A stretch of DNA of 11,966 bases from contig JABMQA010000478.1 in NCBI GenBank assembly GCA_013203545.1, positions 1 to 11,966 on the forward strand, given 5' to 3'. The notes under the pieces were generated by a model that saw only the letters and a program-made list of their open reading frames with translations, ran no database searches and had not been told where the DNA came from. The stretch is from Bacteroidota bacterium (GTDB lineage Bacteria; Bacteroidota; Bacteroidia; Bacteroidales; 4484-276). How positions within the stretch are numbered: the stretch's first letter is position 1; each line of letters opens with the position of its first letter. The translations under genes and the position numbers were made by a program. This document shows positions 1-7,278 of the stretch, one piece after another.

Positions 1-920
1 ACAAGCTGGCCACTGTTTACAACGATTCGGCATGGGTGCTGCAAGATTCGGTATTAAGTATTGAAAAACAAAAGGCCGTGGCAGAGATACAAACCAGGTA
101 CGAAACCGAAAAGAAGGAACATCAAATTTTTGCCCTTGAAGCTAAAAACCAGGTGAACGAACTGCAGCTCGAACGAAACCGCTTAATCCTGTTCGGGACT
201 GTTTTGTTAACGCTGATTATTCTGATAACTGTGATTTTGTTATTCAGGCAGAACAGGCTCCAAAACCAACAGAAGATGCTGGCGCTTGAACAAAAACTCT
301 TACGGGCTCAAATGAATCCCCATTTTATTTTCAATTCGCTGGCCAGCATTCAAAACTTTATTGTAAGCCAGGATCCCGTAAAGGCCAGCATTTACCTGTC
401 GAGGTTTTCCGACCTGGTGAGAAGTATCCTTATTAATTCTGCCGAAGAATTTGTTCCACTTGAAAAGGAGATCAAAACCATCGAAAATTACCTTGAGTTG
501 CAAAAGATCCGCTTCCCGGATAAATTTACATACTCCCTTGAGGTGGATGAAACCATTGACACCGAGAGCATCAAGATACCACCCATGCTGGCCCAGCCCT
601 TTATCGAAAACTCCATCGAGCATGGCATCCGGCACAAAAAAGAAACCGGCCACATCAACATCAGATTTACGTTACAGGATGGCGCCATCCTTTTTGAGGT
701 AAAAGACAACGGAGTGGGCCGTGCCAGGGCGCAGGAGATAGAAATTGCATCCCGTAGCGGCCATCGCTCTATGGCTACCTCCATCACCACCGACCGGCTG
801 AAAGCACTGAATAAAAAGCTGAGGAAGAAAATCCGTCTCAACATCATCGACCTGGAAAGCAGTGTGGGAGAACCAACCGGGACAAAAGTGGTTTTTGATA
901 TTCCGTATCGTTTAGCGTGA
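1..920 (+). CDS. Sensor histidine kinase, LytS/YehU-type (5' end outside window)
   Basis: C-terminal part of a membrane histidine kinase. The reading frame is open to the left edge (first full codon at position 3), so the internal GTG at 36 is not a convincing start and the N-terminal sensor region is missing. Counting residues from that GTG, there is a charged coiled-coil stretch (about 8-48), one membrane helix (about 50-70), a His_kinase domain (PF06580 type) with the phosphoacceptor H96 in 'MNPHFIFNSLASIQ', then a HATPase_c domain with the N box 'QPFIENSIEHG' (about 188-197) and the G1 box 'DNGVGR' (224-229). It ends in 'FDIPYRLA', as expected for the family. By family knowledge it autophosphorylates on His and passes the phosphate to a LytTR-type regulator; the regulator at 7279 is the obvious candidate. 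It is a close paralogue of the next gene, which suggests that the missing N-terminus carries TPR repeats. Confidence 0.95.
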   Translation, partial: KLATVYNDSAWVLQDSVLSIEKQKAVAEIQTRYETEKKEHQIFALEAKNQVNELQLERNRLILFGTVLLTLIILITVILLFRQNRLQNQQKMLALEQKLLRAQMNPHFIFNSLASIQNFIVSQDPVKASIYLSRFSDLVRSILINSAEEFVPLEKEIKTIENYLELQKIRFPDKFTYSLEVDETIDTESIKIPPMLAQPFIENSIEHGIRHKKETGHINIRFTLQDGAILFEVKDNGVGRARAQEIEIASRSGHRSMATSITTDRLKALNKKLRKKIRLNIIDLESSVGEPTGTKVVFDIPYRLA

Positions 921-1056
921 AGAAATTGCCGGCAAATCCAATAATTTTTTTTGGATGGATGGTATCCATAATGATTGCACTGATCATCCTTGAATTTTTT
1001 ATTTACTTTTATTCAAATTTCCAGACGAATTGAATTCATTCCAATACAGACCTAAT

Positions 1057-3096
1057 ATGTTAGTGTTTCGTATCATTTCAATAGCTATTATTTTACTTCT
1101 ACAGTTTTCATGTGTTAAAGCCCAGGTTTATTATACGCCTCCCGAGGTACGAATCGACAGCATCGAAAACCTGCTTCCCCAATCCAGGGGAGCAAAGCGT
1201 GTTCATTTGCTGAACCAGCTTTCTTACCATTACCGTTTATCTGATAAAGACAGAAGTTTGACGCTTGCCCTGGAGGCTTATGAGATTGCCGAAACCCTTT
1301 CTGATCAATTGCTGATTGGCGAAGCAGCATATTACCTGGGCACAGCTTATCACCATTCGGGTAACTATCCAATGGCCATACGGTATGCATTGGATGCCAT
1401 GGAAAAAGTTGATCCCGGGGCAAACCCTATGTTCCTGCTTCCCAGGGTGGAATTGATAGTGATGATTTACCTTTACTCCAACAACAAGGACCTGGCCCTT
1501 GAAACGGCATTTATGGCATATAAACAATTTTGTCAAAATCCCAATCCCCCGCATATCCAATTTGAGTTTGACATCCGCATGGGCTGGGTTTACATGATGG
1601 CAGGAAAGTATAGAGCAGCAATCCCTTACCTCCGCAGGGTTTTATCCAACCAAGGTGAAACAGGCCTGATCCCTACCGCCAGCTTTGCCCTTAATATTTC
1701 GCATCTTGCGGTCTGCTACCTTAAGACCGAACAATATGATAGCTCTATTTACATGTCGCAACTAGCCAATAGCTACAGGAAAAGGTACAATTTGAAAGCG
1801 CTTGATGAAATATTGAACGACCTTGGAAAGGCTTATTATGAAATGGGGAAATTGGATTCGGCAGCATATTATTGCCAAAAAGCGCTTGATGTTCATACAA
1901 CGAATGATTATTACGGGGCTTCAGCATTATCATACATCCAGCTTGGTAAAATTGCCATAAAGGAAAAAGACTGGCATAAAGCAAAGGACTATTTTTCAAA
2001 AGCAATAGTTCAAGGCAATCTGGAGATCGAAAGTAAATCCATCAGCAGCAATAAACAAACTCATCAGGATATGTGGTACTCACCCTTGCAGGATGTCCCT
2101 GAATTCATTGCGGAGAAGGGATTAAAACAAGTGATGATTGCACATCAGTTCTCCACAGAAGTTTGCAAAGCGCTGGAAGATTACAAGAGGGCAACATTCC
2201 ATCTCGAAGCCTACCTTGAAGCTAAAAAAAAACAAGATTTACTTGTAAAGCAACGCGATGTGGTGGAATTTGACACACGTTACGAAACCGAAAGAAAGCA
2301 GCAAAAGATATTACTGCTCGAAAAGGACAATGAATTGGCCAGGGCCACTGTGCAACAAACCCGATTTATCTTTATTGGCATCAGCGGGTTCCTTATCATC
2401 ATCTTGCTTTTTGTATTGCTTTTCCTCAGGCAAAACAGGCTTAAAGCCGAACAGGAAAAAACAGGCCTGCAGCAAAAGCTCTTGCGATCGCAGATGAACC
2501 CGCACTTCCTGTATAACTCCCTGGCAAGTATCCAGAATTTCATCGTTACCGAAGATCCCGATAACGCCAGTGTATATTTATCCCGTTTTTCAAATTTGGT
2601 AAGAAATATCCTCGACAGTTCCATCGAAGAGTATGTGCCTCTGGAAAAAGAAATAAATACCATCAAAAACTACCTGGAACTCCAAAAGGTCCGCTATGTC
2701 GAAAAGCTGGATTATATCCTTGAAGTGGATGATCAATTAGATCTGGAAAATATGCAGATACCACCCATGCTGGCCCAGCCCTTCATCGAGAACGCCATTG
2801 AACATGGGATAAAATATAAACAGGACAAAGGGCATGTATTAGTCCGGTTTTCCAAAAATGGCGATCAAATCATTTTCGCGGTAGAGGATGACGGTGTAGG
2901 ACGTGAAAAAGCAGTGCAAATCCAACAAAAACAGGACACAGGCCACAGATCGTTGGCTACTGTGATTACGCGTGAGCGCATCAAAATCCTGAATAAAAAA
3001 CGCAAAGAAAAAATTACACTCACTATCGAAGACCTGAAAGATTCCTCCGGTCAGGCCACCGGCACCAGGGTCAGGTTTGAAATCCCGGTTGGGTGA
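1057..3096 (+). CDS. TPR-containing sensor histidine kinase, LytS/YehU-type
   Basis: Complete membrane sensor kinase of 679 residues from the ATG at 1057. The frame extends to a TTG at 1030, but the ATG gives a clean signal peptide ending 'CVKA|Q' near residue 22, so I prefer it. Domains: a periplasmic region of TPR-like helical repeats (about 45-325; units such as 'AYYLGTAYHHSGNYPMAIRYA' and 'LGKAYYEMGKLDSAAYYCQKA'), a charged coiled coil (about 385-435), one membrane helix (about 437-457), a His_kinase domain with H483 in 'MNPHFLYNSLASIQ', and a HATPase_c domain with N box 'QPFIENAIEHG' and G1 box 'DDGVGRE'. The family transmits envelope signals to LytTR regulators. It lies 136 bp after its paralogue and before the secreted-protein gene. 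What the TPR region senses cannot be read from the sequence. No good promoter was found upstream (TACTTTTA at 1004-1011 lacks a -33 partner), so cotranscription with the first kinase is possible. Confidence 0.95.
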   Translation: MLVFRIISIAIILLLQFSCVKAQVYYTPPEVRIDSIENLLPQSRGAKRVHLLNQLSYHYRLSDKDRSLTLALEAYEIAETLSDQLLIGEAAYYLGTAYHHSGNYPMAIRYALDAMEKVDPGANPMFLLPRVELIVMIYLYSNNKDLALETAFMAYKQFCQNPNPPHIQFEFDIRMGWVYMMAGKYRAAIPYLRRVLSNQGETGLIPTASFALNISHLAVCYLKTEQYDSSIYMSQLANSYRKRYNLKALDEILNDLGKAYYEMGKLDSAAYYCQKALDVHTTNDYYGASALSYIQLGKIAIKEKDWHKAKDYFSKAIVQGNLEIESKSISSNKQTHQDMWYSPLQDVPEFIAEKGLKQVMIAHQFSTEVCKALEDYKRATFHLEAYLEAKKKQDLLVKQRDVVEFDTRYETERKQQKILLLEKDNELARATVQQTRFIFIGISGFLIIILLFVLLFLRQNRLKAEQEKTGLQQKLLRSQMNPHFLYNSLASIQNFIVTEDPDNASVYLSRFSNLVRNILDSSIEEYVPLEKEINTIKNYLELQKVRYVEKLDYILEVDDQLDLENMQIPPMLAQPFIENAIEHGIKYKQDKGHVLVRFSKNGDQIIFAVEDDGVGREKAVQIQQKQDTGHRSLATVITRERIKILNKKRKEKITLTIEDLKDSSGQATGTRVRFEIPVG

Positions 3097-3208
3097 TTCC
3101 TTTTTACTATAAGGTTTTATTTTGCAACAACTGTCTGGCATCTCGTTTCACTCATCGTAAAGTTTTTTTTTAAATTGAGCGAGTCATTGACATATTCTCG
3201 CATTCATG

Positions 3209-3228
3209 CATTCTCTCATTCTCTCATT
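3209..3228. repeat. Short tandem CATTCTCT repeat
   Basis: Two exact copies of the 8-mer CATTCTCT (3209-3216, 3217-3224) are followed by a partial copy (CATT). Degenerate related units (CATATTCT, GCATTCAT) occur just upstream, from about 3190. It is non-coding and low in complexity, and no function is apparent. Confidence 0.6.
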
Positions 3229-3251
3229 ACTCCCTGCGTTTATATACTTTT

Positions 3252-3282
3252 CCCCGGCGTTAACTTGACAAACCCCGGCGTT
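3252..3282 (+). promoter_or_regulatory. Direct repeat CCCCGGCGTT x2, candidate LytTR-type operator
   Basis: The 10-mer CCCCGGCGTT occurs exactly twice, at 3252-3261 and 3273-3282, with 21 bp from start to start. It is GC-rich in an AT-rich intergenic region. LytTR-domain regulators are known to bind two roughly 9-bp direct repeats with a 12-13-bp gap, so about 21 bp apart, often with a GTT core. Here both copies share CGTT, and the bases that follow (AAC, GGT) fit the loose consensus partly. The repeat lies just upstream of a -7-like element and of the secreted-protein gene, and a LytTR regulator is encoded nearby. Operator identity is inference. Confidence 0.45.
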
Positions 3283-3293
3283 GGTTTATATAG

Positions 3294-3301
3294 TATGTTT
3301 T
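3294..3301 (+). promoter_or_regulatory. Putative Bacteroidota -7 element (TATGTTTT)
   Basis: TATGTTTT matches the Bacteroidota -7 consensus TAnnTTTG at all but the last base and would give a leader of about 53 nt before the ATG at 3361. No TTTG lies at the expected -33 position; the second CCCCGGCGTT repeat occupies that zone, which would suit an activator-dependent promoter. A TTGACA at 3265-3270, 18 bp from TATAGT (3289-3294), is an alternative sigma-70-like reading. Confidence 0.35.
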
Positions 3302-3360
3302 CACCTTTTTGATGTTGTAGTTTTACTCAAAAAACAAGCTTCAAACAAAATCCAATCATC

Positions 3361-6300
3361 ATGAAAAAACTTACATTTATTTCAGCAATCTTTTTACTCT
3401 TAATCGTAAATGTCAAAACACAACCGATTCAAATAAATGGTGAAATCCTGGCAGACACAAACAAAATACTTGTACTAAAAGTTTGGGGTACATCCTATGA
3501 GCGAGGATATGCTTATGGTTATTTAACTGGAAATAAAATTGAAAATGTTATTGAGGGATTTTTAATTCCCGCTTTTGGCAGTTTTTATCAATCTGCAAGG
3601 GAACTAGTTACCAATAGTGAGGTTTTCGAGATTGATACTATATTTCAAAATGAAGCCAAAGCTATAGTTAATGGAATGGCCTTGGCCGGAATTGATACCA
3701 CAATGATAGATTACGTTGATTTGCTGGTATTGAATTGCTTTTTTGACCTGGAAGGATTTTCAGATGAAGTAGAAGGATTTGGATGTTCAACATTTCTAAA
3801 CTGGGGAAGTGCGACTGAAAACACAGATCTGGATGGAAAATCGGTGATTTCAAGACATTATGACTATCCAGATTACGTACCAGCATTGGCAAACAATGCA
3901 GTTTTGGTTATCCACTTTCCATCCGAAGAAAACACGCAACCCTGGTTACTTGGCGATGCTGCAGGTTGGTTTACCCCTTCAGGCATTGGAGTTAATCAAC
4001 AAGGGATATCAGTTTTTCAAAACACCATGAGCGATTGCTATTGTAGTCCATCTTCCAATGCAGTATACGAACCTTTTCTTTTCACCTTAAGGAGGGCTTT
4101 GGAATCGGCTGATTACAATGGAGATGGTGTAAATAATACACAAGATGTCAAGGATGCGCTGAGTTCAAATCCACAGGGTTATGCCGGTGGTTATATTATC
4201 AGTACACTTGCCCGGTATGATGATCAGAGTGATAGCCTTACAGCCACAATTGCTGAAATTGCCCCTGAAGAACCCTTTATTACTTTTAGAACGAACACCT
4301 ACGATGATGCTATTCCCGGAGATAACCTCTATGCTGCAAATGCTCAAATAAAAAGAAACAATGCAAATAATTACTGCTCCCGATATCTTAATATGGTAAA
4401 TCATATGGGTGATGGTACGGGAATCGGTTCTGAGGAGAATTGGAACCTCATGAAGAATTACTCTGGTGTTACATATAATTATCTGTTCACTCAATTTATT
4501 CCTGACTGGAATATTCTAAAAGCAAGTGTTTACAGGGATAACAGCAATGCCTGGCAACTGGAACCCACAACATTTAGTACAAGGGAATTATTCAACCAAC
4601 CACCTATATTCAGTTCTTCACCCGATACAACCGGTTTAATGAATATTGAGTACACTTATAATATTTATGTTAATGATCCGGATCCGAACGATACCATAAC
4701 CATTACAGCTGAAGAGATACCATATTGGCTTAATTTTACGAACTATGGCAATGGATCCGCTTTACTACAAGGCATACCTGATCAAGAAGGTATTTACCAA
4801 ATTAGTTTAAACGCCTTTGATGGCCTGGTAGAGATTTTTCAGGAGTTTGAGATTATTGTTGATGACCAGTCAAGCTGCCTGCCCGAAGGCATCACTTTTA
4901 CTTCACAGGAAGAAATTGATAATTTTCAAACCAATCATCCGGGTTGTACCGAAATTGAAGGCGATGTATCCATTTCCGGATTTTCATTTTTTTACAGTAA
5001 TATCACTAACCTGGATGGATTGGATGTGATCACATCAATAGGTGGGACTCTAAGCATCTGGAAGAATGGATTGCTAACTGATCTAGGCGGATTGGAGAAT
5101 CTAACAACCATAGGTAATAACCTAAATATAGGTAAGGAACAGCCAGGAGGTGTTGGCGGAAATTTGGTGTTTGCCACTTTGAATGGCCTTGAAAACTTAA
5201 GTCATATTGGTGGCTGGTTGATTATTTACAACAATCCGGCATTAACCAATATCAGCAGTTTAAATAACCTTACTTTTTTGGGTGGGGATATGGTGGTGGC
5301 TGAGACCGCACTAACAAGCCTTTCTGGTTTGGAGAATCTTAATGTGATTTATGGAGGCTTAACAATTGGTGATTCTCAGGGCAATCTGACAAGTTTAGCC
5401 GGATTAGATAATATAACTTCTATTGAAGGCGATCTTTTAATTAGTAACTGTGCCGGACTAATTGACTTATCAGCCCTAAGTAATCTCCAAAATCTGGGAG
5501 GAAATTTTAAGCTTTATGAAAATGAGAACCTGGAGAGTTTATCAGGCCTGGAGAATTTAACCTTGATCGAAGGGAACATTGACATTCAGTATTGCAATTC
5601 GCTAACAAATCTGAATGGATTAAATAACATTGAATCGATTAACGGTAGTATTGGAGTTTACATCAGAGATAATGATGCACTACTTAGTTTGGTGGGATTA
5701 GAAAGCCTTGAGACGATAACTGGTAGTCTCAGAATTGGCAGTTGGGCTTCAGGAAATAATTCCCTGTTCAACCTTGTGGGTCTGGAAAATTTGACCTTAG
5801 TTGGTGGAGATATGGAAATTGGTGGAAATAATTCACTAGTAAATTGCTCCGGTCTGAACAATTTGAGTGAAATAGGTGGAAGGTTATTAATCTCCCACAA
5901 CGATAACCTTGTTAACCTGGAAGGCCTTGGCAGCCTGATTTCCGTTGGAGACGATTGCAGTGTGAGTAATAATCCATCGTTGACGAATTTTACTGGTTTA
6001 AACAATTTGACAACCATCGAAGGAATTCTTGTGATTAATAGCAATAATGCCCTGACAAATTTCAATGGCCTTGATAGTTTAAGAACAGTTGGCTTGCTTT
6101 CTATGGAATTTAATGATGTGCTGACAAGTCTTGAAGGATTGGAAAATCTTGATTCCATCTGGGGTGATCTTTTAATCAGAGATAACAAAGCATTAATAAA
6201 TTTGCAAGGCTTAGAAAATCTTGATTACATTGGAGGAACGCTTAGGCTGGACCATAATAACAACTTAATTACCCTGGAAGGCATTGAAAGCCTTACTTCC

Positions 6301-7050
6301 GTTGCAGGGGATGTTAATATCGGAGATTGGTCTGGTGGTAATATCGCTTTGACCTGTTTATCAGGATTAAATAGTCTTGAAACCATTGGCGGCGAAATGA
6401 ACATTGAAAGAAATGATGTCCTATTGAATCTTTCAGGTCTTGAAAGTTTGAATTCCATTGGCGGAGATCTCACCATTTCTTTCAATGATGTCCTCGAAAA
6501 CCTATCGGGATTAAATAGCCTCAACTCAATCAATGGGACCCTTGAAATCAGTTTTAACTATGCTTTAGAAAGTTTGTCGGGCTTAAATAATGTGTCTCCT
6601 GGCTCCATTGAAAATTTGTATGTCTATTATAACAGCGCATTATCAAATTGTGCAGTTGAAAGCATTTGCGAGTATCTGGCAGACACGACTGGGACAGTTT
6701 CAATTCACAGCAATGCTGAGGGATGCGATAGCATGGGTGAGGTGCAAGAAGTCTGCCTTTATCTGCAGGTTAGTGAAGAAGACAATATGATCCCATTCGA
6801 TATGACAATTTCACCAAGCCCCGTCAACGACTTCGCGACATTAAGTTTTGATATAGAACTGCCCGGACTGGTTCTTATTGAAATATATAATGCCACCGGT
6901 GTCCGTATCAGAAACTGGCATATCTCCGTAAACAGCGCTGGTCAAAACAATTTCGTTGTAGATTTTAGCGGTTTGCCTGTCGGGATGTATTGCTGCCGGG
7001 CGCAGCTGGGAAGTGATGTTGTAACATTGAAAATAATTAAATCGAAATAG
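3361..7050 (+). CDS. Secreted T9SS protein: C45-like Ntn-hydrolase, Ig-like domain, L-domain-like leucine-rich repeats
   Basis: A 1229-residue exported protein. Signal peptide 1-20 (MKK start, hydrophobic core, cut near 'VKT|Q'). Residues about 35-400 resemble peptidase C45/acyltransferase Ntn hydrolases: 'VWGTSYERGYAYG' (41-53), the probable autoprocessing site G141|C142 in 'GFGCSTF', 'SRHYDYP' (164-170, like the RxxD of conjugated bile acid hydrolases) and 'GVNQQGISVFQN' (210-221). Such enzymes cleave or transfer amide-linked acyl groups; the substrate here is unknown. A cadherin/He_PIG-like domain follows (about 414-502, 'YWLNF...LQGIPDQEGIYQISLNAFDG'). Next come a cysteine-containing cap (506-529), about 22 leucine-rich units (545-1095) and a second cysteine cap (C1097, C1103, C1122, C1132). 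Residues about 1145-1229 form a T9SS type A sorting domain ('SPSPVNDFATLSF...LPVGMYCCRAQ...KIIKSK'). The product is therefore predicted to cross the outer membrane and be released or surface-anchored. The gene looks more AT-rich than its neighbours. It sits between kinase and regulator genes. Confidence 0.93.
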   Translation: MKKLTFISAIFLLLIVNVKTQPIQINGEILADTNKILVLKVWGTSYERGYAYGYLTGNKIENVIEGFLIPAFGSFYQSARELVTNSEVFEIDTIFQNEAKAIVNGMALAGIDTTMIDYVDLLVLNCFFDLEGFSDEVEGFGCSTFLNWGSATENTDLDGKSVISRHYDYPDYVPALANNAVLVIHFPSEENTQPWLLGDAAGWFTPSGIGVNQQGISVFQNTMSDCYCSPSSNAVYEPFLFTLRRALESADYNGDGVNNTQDVKDALSSNPQGYAGGYIISTLARYDDQSDSLTATIAEIAPEEPFITFRTNTYDDAIPGDNLYAANAQIKRNNANNYCSRYLNMVNHMGDGTGIGSEENWNLMKNYSGVTYNYLFTQFIPDWNILKASVYRDNSNAWQLEPTTFSTRELFNQPPIFSSSPDTTGLMNIEYTYNIYVNDPDPNDTITITAEEIPYWLNFTNYGNGSALLQGIPDQEGIYQISLNAFDGLVEIFQEFEIIVDDQSSCLPEGITFTSQEEIDNFQTNHPGCTEIEGDVSISGFSFFYSNITNLDGLDVITSIGGTLSIWKNGLLTDLGGLENLTTIGNNLNIGKEQPGGVGGNLVFATLNGLENLSHIGGWLIIYNNPALTNISSLNNLTFLGGDMVVAETALTSLSGLENLNVIYGGLTIGDSQGNLTSLAGLDNITSIEGDLLISNCAGLIDLSALSNLQNLGGNFKLYENENLESLSGLENLTLIEGNIDIQYCNSLTNLNGLNNIESINGSIGVYIRDNDALLSLVGLESLETITGSLRIGSWASGNNSLFNLVGLENLTLVGGDMEIGGNNSLVNCSGLNNLSEIGGRLLISHNDNLVNLEGLGSLISVGDDCSVSNNPSLTNFTGLNNLTTIEGILVINSNNALTNFNGLDSLRTVGLLSMEFNDVLTSLEGLENLDSIWGDLLIRDNKALINLQGLENLDYIGGTLRLDHNNNLITLEGIESLTSVAGDVNIGDWSGGNIALTCLSGLNSLETIGGEMNIERNDVLLNLSGLESLNSIGGDLTISFNDVLENLSGLNSLNSINGTLEISFNYALESLSGLNNVSPGSIENLYVYYNSALSNCAVESICEYLADTTGTVSIHSNAEGCDSMGEVQEVCLYLQVSEEDNMIPFDMTISPSPVNDFATLSFDIELPGLVLIEIYNATGVRIRNWHISVNSAGQNNFVVDFSGLPVGMYCCRAQLGSDVVTLKIIKSK
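4993..6645 (+). repeat. About 22 coding repeats of 23-28 residues (receptor L-domain-like)
   Basis: This part of the secreted-protein gene encodes residues about 545-1095 with the recurring pattern 'LtsLsGLenLtsIgGdLxIsxN'. I count 22 units from the 'GLENL/GLNNL/GLDSL' core, starting at residues 553, 577, 609, 633, 656, 681 and so on up to 1074. Most are 23-26 residues apart, a few 28-32. The pattern is that of the receptor L-domain/leucine-rich solenoids common in secreted Bacteroidota proteins and suggests a long beta-solenoid used for binding. The DNA copies have diverged, so this is not a recent amplification. Confidence 0.88.
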
Positions 7051-7107
7051 CAGAGGCAGAGCACAGAGAGCAAAGAGCGGAGAACCGGATAACTTTGAAC
7101 CCAGCAC

Positions 7108-7139
7108 TTTGAAACTGATTATTCTACTTAGTATGTTTC
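7108..7139 (+). promoter_or_regulatory. Putative Bacteroidota promoter for the response regulator
   Basis: TTTG (7108-7111), a 20-bp spacer and TATGTTTC (7132-7139) match the Bacteroidota consensus TTTG-N(19-21)-TAnnTTTG except at the last base. Transcription would begin near 7145, upstream of both possible starts of the regulator gene. This suggests that the regulator can be expressed independently of the long gene before it. Confidence 0.45.
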
Positions 7140-7278
7140 ATTAGCATTCCATAAAAAGTAACTATTATAAGATGAGGGCAGAATGTTTGGGATAGATAAC
7201 ATAAGAAATCAATTTTCGATGACTGAAATTGACCATTCATATAAAATGTCTATTTTTAGAAAAAATATTGCTTCCAAA

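Noticed and set aside
300..847. Two - strand frames (117 and 119 residues) opposite the first kinase
   Set aside because: They lie opposite the conserved His_kinase/HATPase coding sequence, which fully accounts for this DNA.
990..1015. Promoter candidate TACTTTTA (1004-1011) before the second kinase
   Set aside because: It is near the -7 consensus but has no TTTG at the expected distance, so it is not listed as a feature.
1030..1056. TTG at 1030 as the start of the second kinase
   Set aside because: The ATG at 1057 gives a standard signal peptide; the extra nine residues add nothing recognisable.
3060..3125. Possible intrinsic terminator after the second kinase
   Set aside because: Only a weak CCC/GGG pairing precedes the T-run at 3100-3105, and the stem overlaps the coding end; too weak to call.
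5658..6188. 176-residue open frame on the - strand within the leucine-rich repeats
   Set aside because: It is the antisense shadow of a repetitive coding region. Periodic codons keep the opposite frame open, and the translation only mirrors the repeats without any domain.
6225..6533. 102-residue - strand frame in the same repeat region
   Set aside because: The same antisense effect of the repeats; the + strand gene is well supported across the whole stretch.
4993..6645. Possible CRISPR-like or satellite DNA because of the regular periodicity
   Set aside because: The periodicity is in the protein pattern (23-28 residues) with diverged DNA and a continuous reading frame, so it is a coding solenoid.
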